Shown: positions 1 through 6,809, numbered from the stretch's first letter. The stretch is 8,623 nucleotides of DNA from Haloarcula sp. (GCA_028275075.1 JAQCNK010000114.1:1-8623); one strand, 5' to 3'. The notes: generated from the sequence alone by a model not told the origin. Program-made: numbers and translations.

Positions 1-32
1 CAATCGTTCACTCGCGCCAGCAGTGCTTGGCC

Positions 33-37
33 GGAGG
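33..37 (+). promoter_or_regulatory. Shine-Dalgarno of the response regulator
   Basis: GGAGG lies seven bases before the GTG at 45. It decides the start codon over the in-frame TTG at 27, and contrasts with the leaderless-looking starts of most other genes in the window. Confidence 0.7.
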
Positions 38-44
38 GAAAAAA

Positions 45-632
45 GTGCAAACCACAGCTACGGATGACACGACGGTGTTGATCGTCGAAGACGACAGCAG
101 CGTGGCTGAGCTCTACGCTGCGTGGCTCAGTGCCGAACACGATGTTCGGAGTGCCAACGGTGGGCGCGAAGCGCTAAAACTCGTCGACGGCGTCGACGTG
201 GTGTTTCTGGACCGGCAGATGCCGGGAATGTCCGGCGACGAAGTGCTCGAGACAATCGAAGCGCGGGACCTAGACTGCCAGGTGGTAATGGTGACAGCAA
301 TCGATCCCGACTTCGACATCGTCGATATGCCGTTCGACGATTATCTTACGAAGCCAGTGGGTCGGAGCGACTTGTTGGAGATGGTCGAGACGATGCAGGC
401 TCGTAACTCCTGTGACGAACAGTTACAGGAGTACTTCTCAATGGCCTCAAAGAAGGCCACGCTCGAATCGGAGAAAGGCGCCGCTGAACTCGACGCGAAC
501 GAGGAGTACCACGAGGTCAACCAGCGGGTCGAGGCCTTGCGCGAGCAAGCCAACAGCGACGATGCGGAACTCGATGATCTTGACTCTGCGTTCCGAGATT
601 TCCCGACCAGTTCGGGCTATAGCAGCCATTGA
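45..632 (+). CDS. HalX-type response regulator
   Basis: Two-component response regulator of 195 residues; a receiver domain (about 9-120) is followed by a charged C-terminal segment (about 122-185) that fits the haloarchaeal HalX domain. Receiver landmarks are visible: the acidic pair in IVEDD (Glu15, Asp16, Asp17), phospho-acceptor Asp56 in FLDRQMPG, Thr84 in MVTA and Lys103 in LTKP. There is no recognisable DNA-binding helix-turn-helix, so its output is probably protein-protein contact or an unknown HalX function. I chose the GTG at 45 because GGAGG at 33-37 sits seven bases before it; a TTG at 27 is in frame but would place that Shine-Dalgarno inside the gene. The leadered start suggests it may be co-transcribed with a gene left of the window. 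The only kinase in the window (4564-6240) is distant, so a pairing cannot be inferred. Confidence 0.9.
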   Translation: MQTTATDDTTVLIVEDDSSVAELYAAWLSAEHDVRSANGGREALKLVDGVDVVFLDRQMPGMSGDEVLETIEARDLDCQVVMVTAIDPDFDIVDMPFDDYLTKPVGRSDLLEMVETMQARNSCDEQLQEYFSMASKKATLESEKGAAELDANEEYHEVNQRVEALREQANSDDAELDDLDSAFRDFPTSSGYSSH

Positions 633-759
633 AGCTCAGTGTACACCCGACCGCACGACAGCGTGGTTGGGGTACCGAAACCCAGCAAGATACCACGTCG
701 GTCGCCATCGTCCTCGTCTGGCCGTCGAATTGTCTTCGGCAGACGGGCCCGCTGTGGAG

Positions 760-836
760 TATACGGGTCGACACTGATAGATATTCGCCGGGGTCTGGCG
801 AGCCGAATTCTATCACTCGTTCTGTCGACCCGTATA
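760..836 (-). repeat. MITE-like palindromic element, copy 1 (77 bp)
   Basis: Bounded by perfect 14-bp terminal inverted repeats, TATACGGGTCGACA and TGTCGACCCGTATA. Read on the minus strand it matches the element at 1936-2019 at 73 of 77 aligned positions; the differences are four substitutions plus indels of 1 and 6 bases. Inside are a second inverted repeat (TGATAGA/TCTATCA) and a CGCC/GGCG core, so the whole unit can fold into a long imperfect hairpin. It sits between the 3' ends of the convergent response regulator and alcohol dehydrogenase genes, where it could also act as a two-way terminator. It encodes nothing. No target duplication is visible beyond the TA-rich ends themselves. Confidence 0.85.
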
Positions 837-849
837 GCTGGCTCGGGGT

Positions 850-1890
850 TCAGACCGTGACGAGCACTTTGATCGCCTCCCGCTCGTCCATCGCACGGTA
901 CCCCTCCGGAACGCCGTCGAGGTCGACAGTTTTTGTGAAGATGGGTGACGGGTCGAGGGTCCCCTGCAACACGTCGGCGAGTAGCTCTTCGGCGTAGGCT
1001 CGCACCGGCGCGACGCCGCCCCGAAGGGTTCGGTTCTGGCGGAAGAGGCCGAACACGTCCAGTCCGGCCTCGTCGACGCCATGGGGGACACCGACGTAGC
1101 CGACGGTGCCACCGGGCCGGCAGACATCGATGGCGGTATCCATCGCCGACGCAGCCCCCACGCATTCGAGGACGTGATTCGCGCCGCCGTAGGTCAGTTC
1201 CGTCGCGCGTTCGACTGCCTCCTCGCCGCGGGCGACGACGGTCTCCGTCGCACCGAACTGCTCGGCCAGGTCAAGGCGGTCCTCGTGGTGGCCCATCGCG
1301 ACAATGCGTTCGGCACCCAATCGGCGGGCCGCGAGCACGCCGCACAACCCGACCGCTCCGTCGCCGACGACAATGCAGGTGTCGCCGTCGCCGACGCCGG
1401 CGCTCACCGCCGCGTGGTGGCCCGTCCCAAGTACGTCGGTCAGGGGCAGTACCGACCGTAGCGTCTCCTCGTCGTCAGCGTGTCGCTCGGGCACCCGAAC
1501 GAGCGTCCCGTCGGCATGGGTCGCCCGGATATACTCCCCCTGACAACCGCCGTTGTCGCCGCCCCAAGAGTCACCGTTGACACAGGAAGTGTGGAGCCCC
1601 TTCCGACAGAACTCACAGTAGCCACAGCTGATCAGGAATGGAGCGAAGACACGATCACCGGGTTCGACGGACGTGACCCCCTCGCCCACGTCTTCGACGA
1701 TACCCATCGGCTCGTGGCCGACGCGGGAGCCCGCCTCACGGTCGCTCTCACCGCGATAGAACCACAGGTCCGAACCACAGATAGCCGTGTGCGTGACACG
1801 GACGATTGCGTCGGTCGGTGCGTCGAGTGTGGGTCGCGGGACTTCCTCGACGGTGATATCTCCGGGGCCGTTGTAAATGGCTGCGCGCAT
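850..1890 (-). CDS. Zinc-dependent medium-chain alcohol dehydrogenase
   Basis: Cytosolic oxidoreductase of 346 residues, the usual length for the zinc-binding medium-chain dehydrogenase family. An N-terminal GroES-like domain carries the expected catalytic zinc ligands Cys38 (in ICGSD) and His59-Glu60 (in GHE), and a structural zinc knuckle at Cys89, Cys92, Cys95 and Cys103. The third catalytic ligand is probably Asp152 in LTDVLGTGHHA, as in formaldehyde/threonine-dehydrogenase-like relatives rather than a Cys. The Rossmann motif GDGAVG is at 176-181. The end of the second beta strand reads AMGHHEDR, with no acidic residue where NAD enzymes have one, which hints at NADP; this is inference. 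The substrate cannot be read from the sequence. The gene is flanked on both sides by inverted copies of a palindromic element and probably has a leaderless promoter. Confidence 0.92.
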   Translation of the reverse strand: MRAAIYNGPGDITVEEVPRPTLDAPTDAIVRVTHTAICGSDLWFYRGESDREAGSRVGHEPMGIVEDVGEGVTSVEPGDRVFAPFLISCGYCEFCRKGLHTSCVNGDSWGGDNGGCQGEYIRATHADGTLVRVPERHADDEETLRSVLPLTDVLGTGHHAAVSAGVGDGDTCIVVGDGAVGLCGVLAARRLGAERIVAMGHHEDRLDLAEQFGATETVVARGEEAVERATELTYGGANHVLECVGAASAMDTAIDVCRPGGTVGYVGVPHGVDEAGLDVFGLFRQNRTLRGGVAPVRAYAEELLADVLQGTLDPSPIFTKTVDLDGVPEGYRAMDEREAIKVLVTV

Positions 1891-1910
1891 GGACCGTCTT
1901 CGACCGGCCG

Positions 1911-1919
1911 CATAAAATT
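1911..1919 (-). promoter_or_regulatory. TATA box of the alcohol dehydrogenase
   Basis: On the minus strand AATTTTATG lies 21-29 bases before the ATG at 1890, the spacing expected for a leaderless haloarchaeal transcript. It is 17 bases outside the palindromic element, so the dehydrogenase keeps its own promoter inside the bracketed segment. Confidence 0.55.
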
Positions 1920-1935
1920 CGTTCGCCCATAGGAG

Positions 1936-2019
1936 TATACGGGGCGACAGAACGAGTGATAGAATTTGCCTCCGCCAGACCCCGGCGAATATCTATCAAG
2001 GCTTCTGTCGACCCGTATA
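1936..2019 (+). repeat. MITE-like palindromic element, copy 2 (84 bp)
   Basis: Second copy of the palindromic element, inverted relative to 760-836. Its ends pair over 17 positions with one mismatch: TATACGGGGCGACAGAA on the left, TTCTGTCGACCCGTATA on the right. Inner arms TGATAGA (1957-1963) and TCTATCA (1992-1998) flank a CGCC/GGCG core. It is the more complete copy: the other has lost six bases next to one terminal repeat. It occupies the divergent intergenic region between the alcohol dehydrogenase and the SnoaL-like gene, and its right end forms the latter's TATA box. Size, terminal repeats, high copy similarity and lack of coding capacity fit a MITE, but no parental transposase is in the window. 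Confidence 0.85.
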
Positions 2020-2021
2020 AG
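2015..2021 (+). promoter_or_regulatory. TATA box of the SnoaL-like gene, formed by the element end
   Basis: GTATAAG is centred about 27 bases before the ATG at 2045, matching a leaderless start. All but its last two bases belong to the right terminal repeat of the palindromic element. Confidence 0.55.
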
Positions 2022-2044
2022 TTCCTCCAGTCGAATCATCAGAT

Positions 2045-2425
2045 ATGGACGCCAGGGCCACCATCCACGAATACTACGACTCGTTACGCCATGGGGCACC
2101 GCTGGATACCTTCTTCGCAGACGACCGGCCCGAGGACGACGCCATCGTAAAAGTTGGCCTCTCCGAACGGCGTGTCGGCTCCGGCCGCGTACAGGAGGGG
2201 CTGCGCGACCAGACCGCCTCAACGAGCGATTGGACGGTCGACAGCCGCGAACTGCGTGTCACACAGCGTGCCTCAGTCGCGTGGTTCAGTGATACGGTGG
2301 CGCTGGCCTGGGATGAGCGGGGCGAGTACCACGAGTTCGACACCCGATGGAGCGGCACACTGGAACACCGCGACGGCGACTGGGCGTTCGTCGGGATGCA
2401 TGTCAGCGCCCCGGTGGAACTGTAG
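2045..2425 (+). CDS. SnoaL-like / NTF2-fold protein
   Basis: Small acidic cytosolic protein of 126 residues. It begins with a helix typical of the family (IHEYYDSL, 7-14) and ends with beta strands of the type seen in SnoaL_3/DUF4440 proteins: VAWFSDTVALAWDE, then TRWSGTLEHRDGDWAFVGMHVSAP. These folds form a cone-shaped pocket and occur both as enzymes and as ligand-binding proteins, so no reaction can be assigned. It is divergent from the alcohol dehydrogenase across the palindromic element. Co-regulation is possible but unproven. The ATG at 2045 is supported by the TATA box 24-30 bases upstream. Confidence 0.8.
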   Translation: MDARATIHEYYDSLRHGAPLDTFFADDRPEDDAIVKVGLSERRVGSGRVQEGLRDQTASTSDWTVDSRELRVTQRASVAWFSDTVALAWDERGEYHEFDTRWSGTLEHRDGDWAFVGMHVSAPVEL

Positions 2426-2514
2426 GCGTGGCACCGCAGCCGACAACACGGAGCAGATCGTCGCCAGAGACACTTCCCGGGGCGGACTCCGAACCACGGA
2501 GATAGCGACCAGTC

Positions 2515-2994
2515 TCAGATGTCCCGGGTCAGCCCGTTTCGAAGATCGCGGCCAAAGTAGTGGCCCACCAGAGAGAGAGCCAGCCCGATGCCGGCGGTGA
2601 CGGCGAACAGGCGCACGCCGTCCAATCCGGCCAGTATCTGTGGGAGCAGTGAGGTGACGACCGCCAGGCCACCCAGCAGGCTGCCAACAACGGCCGTCTC
2701 GACGTAGCGACGCTCGCGGTCCAACAGTCCGTGGAGGAACGAGCCGAAGGGGATGCCGGCGAAGGTAGTGAACGGAATAATCGGGATGAGACTCCCCAGA
2801 GTCATTCCACCGCCGATGGCGACGAACGCGACGATCAGCGCCCGGACAGAGACGTAACTGTCGTCGGGCGTCTCGGCCGTCGCTGTGGTCTCGTCCGCCA
2901 GCGGGCCGGTGTCGGTTACGTCGGTTTCCGCAGCCTCCGTCGACTCGGCGTCCCCGTCTCCGCTACGGGTTCGCTCGGCCGTTCGCTCGGCCAT
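2515..2994 (-). CDS. Membrane protein with acidic N-terminal tail, unknown function
   Basis: I do not recognise a named family. The 159-residue product starts with about 45 polar, Glu/Asp/Thr-rich residues that look disordered, then becomes hydrophobic. Likely membrane segments are near 48-72 (VRALIVAFVAIGGGMTLGSL), 98-122 and 127-147, with a further hydrophobic Pro/Phe-rich stretch at 70-90. A basic-acidic loop (LLDRERRYVE) separates the halves. The acidic tail most likely faces the high-salt cytoplasm. The gene is divergent from gatD and convergent with the SnoaL-like gene, 89 bases away. Coding is supported by haloarchaeal composition, an uninterrupted frame and a TATA-like box upstream. 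Confidence 0.78.
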   Translation of the reverse strand: MAERTAERTRSGDGDAESTEAAETDVTDTGPLADETTATAETPDDSYVSVRALIVAFVAIGGGMTLGSLIPIIPFTTFAGIPFGSFLHGLLDRERRYVETAVVGSLLGGLAVVTSLLPQILAGLDGVRLFAVTAGIGLALSLVGHYFGRDLRNGLTRDI

Positions 2995-3023
2995 ACCCCT
3001 ATTTCACCCGCTGGACGTATGTC

Positions 3024-3030
3024 CTTTATG
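3024..3030 (-). promoter_or_regulatory. TATA-like box of the membrane protein gene
   Basis: CATAAAG on the minus strand, 30-36 bases before the ATG at 2994. The spacing predicts a leader of only a few bases. Confidence 0.35.
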
Positions 3031-3171
3031 GACCAAGCAACCGGTGTTCACTGATAGCGAACGTCGGCACGTCCGCCGGTGTTTACCGAGTACGAGTGCC
3101 AACGCATGGCCCGTTGGAACTGGCGGCGATGAACGAGTGGGTTCAAGTCACGTCGGCCAGAACTGACCGAT

Positions 3172-4419
3172 ATGAACGCAGGCGACCGGGTCCGCGTCGA
3201 CCGCACGGGCCAGCGCTACGAGGGCGTCTTGCTCCCCTCCAGTACGGACGAGCACCTCGTGGTCAAGCTCGACGGGGGGTACAACGTCGGTATCGACCGC
3301 GATCAAGCGAGTGTCGATGTCGTTGAACCAGACGTCTACGACGTCGAGAGCGCACAGGACGAGGATTCGACTTCCGAAATCGAGTTCGACGAGGCGCTCC
3401 CCACAGTGTCACTCATTTCGACTGGGGGGACCATCGCCTCGACAGTCGATTACCGTACCGGGGCTGTGACCGCACAGTTCGACGCTGAGGACGTGCTTCG
3501 GGCGGTACCGGACCTGGCTGGGATGGCCAACTACCGCGGTCGTGTCGTTGCCAACATCCTCTCAGAGAATATGACGCCCGCCGTATGGCAGGAACTCGCC
3601 GCCGCCATCCGCGACGAGATCGAGGCCGGGGCCGACGGCGTCGTTGTCATGCACGGTACCGACACGATGCAGTTCACGGCTTCGGCGATGGCTTTCATGC
3701 TCGATACGCCGGTGCCAATCGTCTTCACCGGGAGCCAGCGCTCGGCGGACCGCCCGTCCTCCGACAACGTAATGAACGCGGTCTCCGCGGTGGAGGCGGC
3801 CACCAGTGACTGCGCCGAGGTGTTGGTCTGTATGCACGAAACCGAGTCCGACGACCGGTGTGCGCTTCATTTGGGCACCCGCGTGCGCAAGAACCACACC
3901 TCCAGACGGGACGCTTTCGAGACCATCGGCGCGACCCCGCTTGGGGTCGTCGACTACGACACCGACGGCGACAACGTGGTGTCGTTCCGGCGCGAGTACC
4001 AGTCCCGTGGCCAACAGGACCTCGCGCTCCACGACGATCTGGCCACTGATGTCGAACTCGTCAAGTTCACGCCGGGGATGGACACTGCCATCCTCGAAGC
4101 CGCAGCCGAGCGGAGTGCGGGACTCGTCGTCGAGGGAACCGGGCTTGGCCACGTCAACACTGACTGGATATCAGTTATCGACGCGCTGGATATCCCGGTC
4201 GTGATGACCAGCCAGTGTCTGGACGGTCGGGTGTGTGACCGCGTCTACGACACCGGCCGGGACCTACTCGATGCTGGCGTCATCGAGGGTGAGGATATGC
4301 TGCCCGGCACCGCGAAGGTGAAGCTCATGTGGGCGCTGGAAAACAGCGAGGACGTCGCCGACGCGATGGCCGAGCCGCTGGCCGGCGAGATTCAGCAGCG
4401 CTCGACGCCGTGGTTGTGA
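3172..4419 (+). CDS. gatD: Glutamyl-tRNA(Gln) amidotransferase subunit D
   Basis: GatD is the amidase half of the archaeal GatDE complex, which converts misacylated Glu-tRNA(Gln) to Gln-tRNA(Gln) in the cytosol. GatD releases ammonia from glutamine or asparagine and passes it to GatE. The 415-residue protein has a small N-terminal beta domain (about 1-55, GDRVRVDRTGQRYEGVLLP), an acidic linker, and an asparaginase-type domain from about 77. Catalytic residues expected from the family are present: Thr87 in STGGTIAS, Thr163-Asp164 in HGTDT and Lys240 in RVRKNHTS. Length is normal. GatE is not in this window. No convincing TATA box precedes the ATG; the divergent spacer to the membrane protein gene is 177 bases. 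Confidence 0.96.
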   Translation: MNAGDRVRVDRTGQRYEGVLLPSSTDEHLVVKLDGGYNVGIDRDQASVDVVEPDVYDVESAQDEDSTSEIEFDEALPTVSLISTGGTIASTVDYRTGAVTAQFDAEDVLRAVPDLAGMANYRGRVVANILSENMTPAVWQELAAAIRDEIEAGADGVVVMHGTDTMQFTASAMAFMLDTPVPIVFTGSQRSADRPSSDNVMNAVSAVEAATSDCAEVLVCMHETESDDRCALHLGTRVRKNHTSRRDAFETIGATPLGVVDYDTDGDNVVSFRREYQSRGQQDLALHDDLATDVELVKFTPGMDTAILEAAAERSAGLVVEGTGLGHVNTDWISVIDALDIPVVMTSQCLDGRVCDRVYDTGRDLLDAGVIEGEDMLPGTAKVKLMWALENSEDVADAMAEPLAGEIQQRSTPWL

Positions 4420-4466
4420 TACGGGCTTTGCAGCCGTGTCCCAACTCACGGGCCGATCAATCACCA

Positions 4467-4516
4467 CAACAGTCTGTCTGGGGACGGGTCAGATGCCTAC
4501 CCGTTATCAGACGTTG
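4467..4516. other. Nested inverted repeat between gatD and the kinase
   Basis: The outer arms CAACAGTCTG (4467-4476) and CAGACGTTG (4508-4516) pair over nine bases with one bulge. The inner arms ACGGGT (4484-4489) and ACCCGT (4499-4504) pair perfectly around a 9-base loop. It lies 48 bases after the gatD stop and just before the kinase promoter, so it could be the gatD terminator or an operator. There is no strong T-tract after it. Confidence 0.4.
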
Positions 4517-4530
4517 TAATATGCCGCAGT

Positions 4531-4540
4531 ACTAAAAGTA
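4531..4540 (+). promoter_or_regulatory. TATA-like box of the histidine kinase
   Basis: ACTAAAAGTA lies 24-33 bases before the ATG at 4564 in an otherwise GC-rich region, as expected for a leaderless or very short-leader transcript. Confidence 0.5.
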
Positions 4541-4563
4541 GTTACCGACCAACTAGTGTTTAG

Positions 4564-6240
4564 ATGGCCAATTTCGGCGTTTCGTTTGCCTTCATCGCAT
4601 ACGCGTTCGCCTATGGATTTGCCACACTTGGCTGTGGCATCGCCCTGTTTCGCGCCCGACGAATTACCGACCCGGACACTCGACGAGGGCTCGTCGGGCT
4701 CTTGGCCGCCAGTGGTGGGTGGGCCGCATTGGAACTTGCCTTTCTGCTCGCGCCGACAACCGCGTCAGCGTACGTGATGTACACGCTCAGCCTCATCGTC
4801 GGGCTGGCGACTGTCGGCGCGTGGCTTTACTTCTGTTCGGCCTACACCGGTCGCTCGTTTCACCGCGAACGGCTCCACCGGCGTCTTTCGGTCGCCGTCT
4901 ATCTCACTATCGTCGTGGTGAAACTCACGAACCCGATCCACGGCCTGTATTTCGAAACGACCGTCGCCACGACGCCGTTCCCGCATCTGGCAATCACAAA
5001 CCACCTGTTCCATTGGCTCGTCTCCGGACTCTCGTACGCGCTCGTTGCGGTCGGCTTCTTCATGGTGTACGAGATGTTTCTCGACGCGGATTTCGACACG
5101 AGACCGCTTACCGCCCTTGTTGGCGTCACGGCGCTCCCGGTCGCGCTGGATATCGTCGCGTTCGCCACCGACTACCTCATCGACATCAACTACGAACCCA
5201 TCGGGGTCGCCGTGTTCGCGATAGGTGTCCTCTATGTGTTCCAGTCTGATTTCCTGGCCGTTCAGCTCACTGACGGCGTCGACGACCCTATCATCTACCT
5301 AGACGACGGGGAGATACGCAAGTACAACGCGATGGCCGAACAGCTCTTTCCAGCCCTGTCGGGGTCGGTTGGCGACCCGCTCGCGTCGGTGGCGCCCGAC
5401 GCCGCTGGGGCACTCGACAGCGACACGCAGCTAGTTGAACAGTCCCGGGACGGAGAGTCGGCGTACTATCTTGTCAACGACACCGCACTCACGCTCGGAC
5501 AGGCGGACATCGGTCGGCTCGTCGTCTTCACCGACGTAACCGAGACCGAGGCCCAGCGTCGGGAGCTACAGCGGCAAAACGAGCAACTCGAAGGGTTTGC
5601 CGCCGCCGTCAGACACGAACTGCTCAACACGCTGCAGGTCCTCGGGTCGAGAGTGGATATCGCCGACGAGGCGCTCGACGACGGCGACCTGCCCGTCGCC
5701 CGAGACTCCCTGGACACCGCTTCCGGGATGACCGACCGGATGTCCGATATCGTTGGTGAACTCGCGACACTCGCGAGATACGGTCAGACGGTCGAACCGG
5801 CGGAGATGAAACGGGTCCCCCTCGCCGATATCGCCAGCGTGGCGTGGGAACGAACCGACACAGAGGCGATGACGCTCTCAGTCGCCGGTGACGCCACGGT
5901 CGTTGCCGATCCGGAGCGGCTTCGGGCGCTGTTCGTCGATGCGTTCGACTTTGCGGCACACAACGGCGCCGTGACCGTGACTGTCCGGCCAACCGACAGC
6001 GGGTTCACGATAACCGACGACGGGAACGGGATTGGCAACAACGACCCGGACAGGTTCTTCGAGTACGGCAGCGCGGTTCCGGACGCTGAGGCCGGGCTAC
6101 ACCTGCCGAACGTCCGGATGTTGGCCCAGACCCACGGCTGGGACGTGACACTCGATACGGCGTACCAGGACGGCATCAGGATCGCCGTCACCGCGATCAA
6201 GACACTTCAGACAGCCCCCGATGGCGCTTCGCTGAGCTGA
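4564..6240 (+). CDS. Seven-transmembrane sensor histidine kinase, atypical ATPase domain
   Basis: Membrane sensor of 558 residues. About seven hydrophobic segments fill residues 3-225 (near 3-27, 43-62, 68-92, 106-122, 144-171, 180-201, 207-226), like the N-terminal 7TM region of haloarchaeal histidine kinases. A reduced PAS-like segment follows (about 235-325, DDPIIYLDDGEIRKYNAMAEQLF to VVFTDVTETE), then a short coiled coil and the H-box with His351 in VRHELLNTLQVL. In the C-terminal ATPase domain the D-box DDGNGI (485-490) is intact. The N-box reads AFDFAAHNG with Phe463 where the metal-binding Asn is expected, and the glycine-rich lid reads EAGLHLPNV (509-517) instead of GxGFGL. ATP binding may therefore be weak. 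There is no response regulator next to it. Signal and partner are unknown. Confidence 0.9.
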   Translation: MANFGVSFAFIAYAFAYGFATLGCGIALFRARRITDPDTRRGLVGLLAASGGWAALELAFLLAPTTASAYVMYTLSLIVGLATVGAWLYFCSAYTGRSFHRERLHRRLSVAVYLTIVVVKLTNPIHGLYFETTVATTPFPHLAITNHLFHWLVSGLSYALVAVGFFMVYEMFLDADFDTRPLTALVGVTALPVALDIVAFATDYLIDINYEPIGVAVFAIGVLYVFQSDFLAVQLTDGVDDPIIYLDDGEIRKYNAMAEQLFPALSGSVGDPLASVAPDAAGALDSDTQLVEQSRDGESAYYLVNDTALTLGQADIGRLVVFTDVTETEAQRRELQRQNEQLEGFAAAVRHELLNTLQVLGSRVDIADEALDDGDLPVARDSLDTASGMTDRMSDIVGELATLARYGQTVEPAEMKRVPLADIASVAWERTDTEAMTLSVAGDATVVADPERLRALFVDAFDFAAHNGAVTVTVRPTDSGFTITDDGNGIGNNDPDRFFEYGSAVPDAEAGLHLPNVRMLAQTHGWDVTLDTAYQDGIRIAVTAIKTLQTAPDGASLS

Positions 6241-6243
6241 CTG

Positions 6244-6519
6244 TTACCCGCCGCTGACCGGCGGGAAGAGCGCGAGTTCGGTGTCCGCAGTCAGTTCGGT
6301 AGCCAGTCCTTCGCGGGCAGCGAAGGCGTCCTCGCCGTCGACCAGCAGGCGGATGTGGTCTGCTAGCTCGCCCTCCTCGAACAGCTCCGCGCGGAGCGCT
6401 GGTTCGGCTTCGACCAGTGCAGTGAGGGCCGTCTCAACGGTCATACCGGGCTCGGTGTCGACGCTGACGGACTCTGCGCCGGCGGCGTCACGGAGGTGTG
6501 CGAACAGCTTCCACTCCAT
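6244..6519 (-). CDS. samp1: Ubiquitin-like small archaeal modifier protein (SAMP1/MoaD family)
   Basis: Beta-grasp protein of 91 residues ending in Gly-Gly, the tail that an E1-like enzyme (UbaA) activates. It closely resembles Haloferax SAMP1 as I remember it, sharing the start MEWKLFA and the end LALFPPVSGG. SAMP1 is conjugated to lysines of target proteins and also serves as MoaD-type sulfur carrier for molybdopterin synthesis, so either or both roles are likely here. No E1 or molybdopterin genes are adjacent. The stop is three bases from the stop of the convergent histidine kinase. A TATA-like box supports the ATG at 6519. Confidence 0.93.
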   Translation of the reverse strand: MEWKLFAHLRDAAGAESVSVDTEPGMTVETALTALVEAEPALRAELFEEGELADHIRLLVDGEDAFAAREGLATELTADTELALFPPVSGG

Positions 6520-6541
6520 ACACGGAACCCGGGGAGCCCGG

Positions 6542-6549
6542 CTAAAGAG
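6542..6549 (-). promoter_or_regulatory. TATA-like box of samp1
   Basis: CTCTTTAG on the minus strand, 23-30 bases before the ATG at 6519, consistent with a leaderless samp1 transcript separate from icd. Confidence 0.45.
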
Positions 6550-6789
6550 GGTTGTGTCGCGGCCCCGGAGCGTCGGGCGTCGTACCGGCTTCCAAGCTAC
6601 GGGTTCGGGTGTGGAAAAACGGCAGTGCCGGGAGTCGCGTGACGCGAGGATGTGATATTCTGCTGGGTACGCGGCCAGAAACTGGCCTCAGGACAGCTTC
6701 TGGCCATTTCCGAAACCGGCTATCTTCGGGGAACTGAAACGGTTTCGCGACAACGTTTCGATGTTTTCGCGGCGACGCCACAACGGCCC
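6550..6789. other. Non-coding spacer rich in short perfect palindromes
   Basis: No credible gene: the open frames here are basic and unlike haloarchaeal proteins. The spacer holds CGGCAGTGCCG (6620-6630), TCGCGTGACGCGA (6635-6647), GGCCAG-AAA-CTGGCC (6673-6687), an alternative pairing of GGCCAGAA (6673-6680) with TTCTGGCC (6698-6705), and CGAAACCG (6711-6718) with CGGTTTCG (6740-6747). The last overlaps a smaller hairpin GAAAC-G-GTTTC (6736-6746). It could be a structured 3' region of icd, an untranslated leader or a small RNA; the sequence alone does not decide. Confidence 0.4.
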
Positions 6790-6809
6790 GAAAACTCGCT
6801 TACACTCGC

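Noticed and set aside
27..44. TTG at 27 as the start of the response regulator
   Set aside because: GGAGG at 33-37 is correctly spaced for the GTG at 45 and would lie inside the gene if TTG were used; the extra residues are not part of the receiver domain.
945..1580. 211-codon plus-strand open frame inside the dehydrogenase
   Set aside because: It is extremely arginine-rich, unlike acidic haloarchaeal proteins, and overlaps a gene with full catalytic motifs.
756..2024. Target-site duplication around the element-dehydrogenase-element block
   Set aside because: GGAG precedes both elements on the plus strand, but the sequence right of 2019 (AGTTCC) does not repeat the sequence left of 760, so no duplication of the whole unit is seen.
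3138..3160. tRNA-like GGGTTCAAGTC sequence before gatD
   Set aside because: The bases on either side do not form a T-stem and no acceptor, D or anticodon arms can be found around it.
6542..6781. 79-codon minus-strand open frame between icd and samp1
   Set aside because: Its product is basic and low in Asp/Glu, it covers the palindrome cluster and the samp1 promoter, and it has no supporting start signal.
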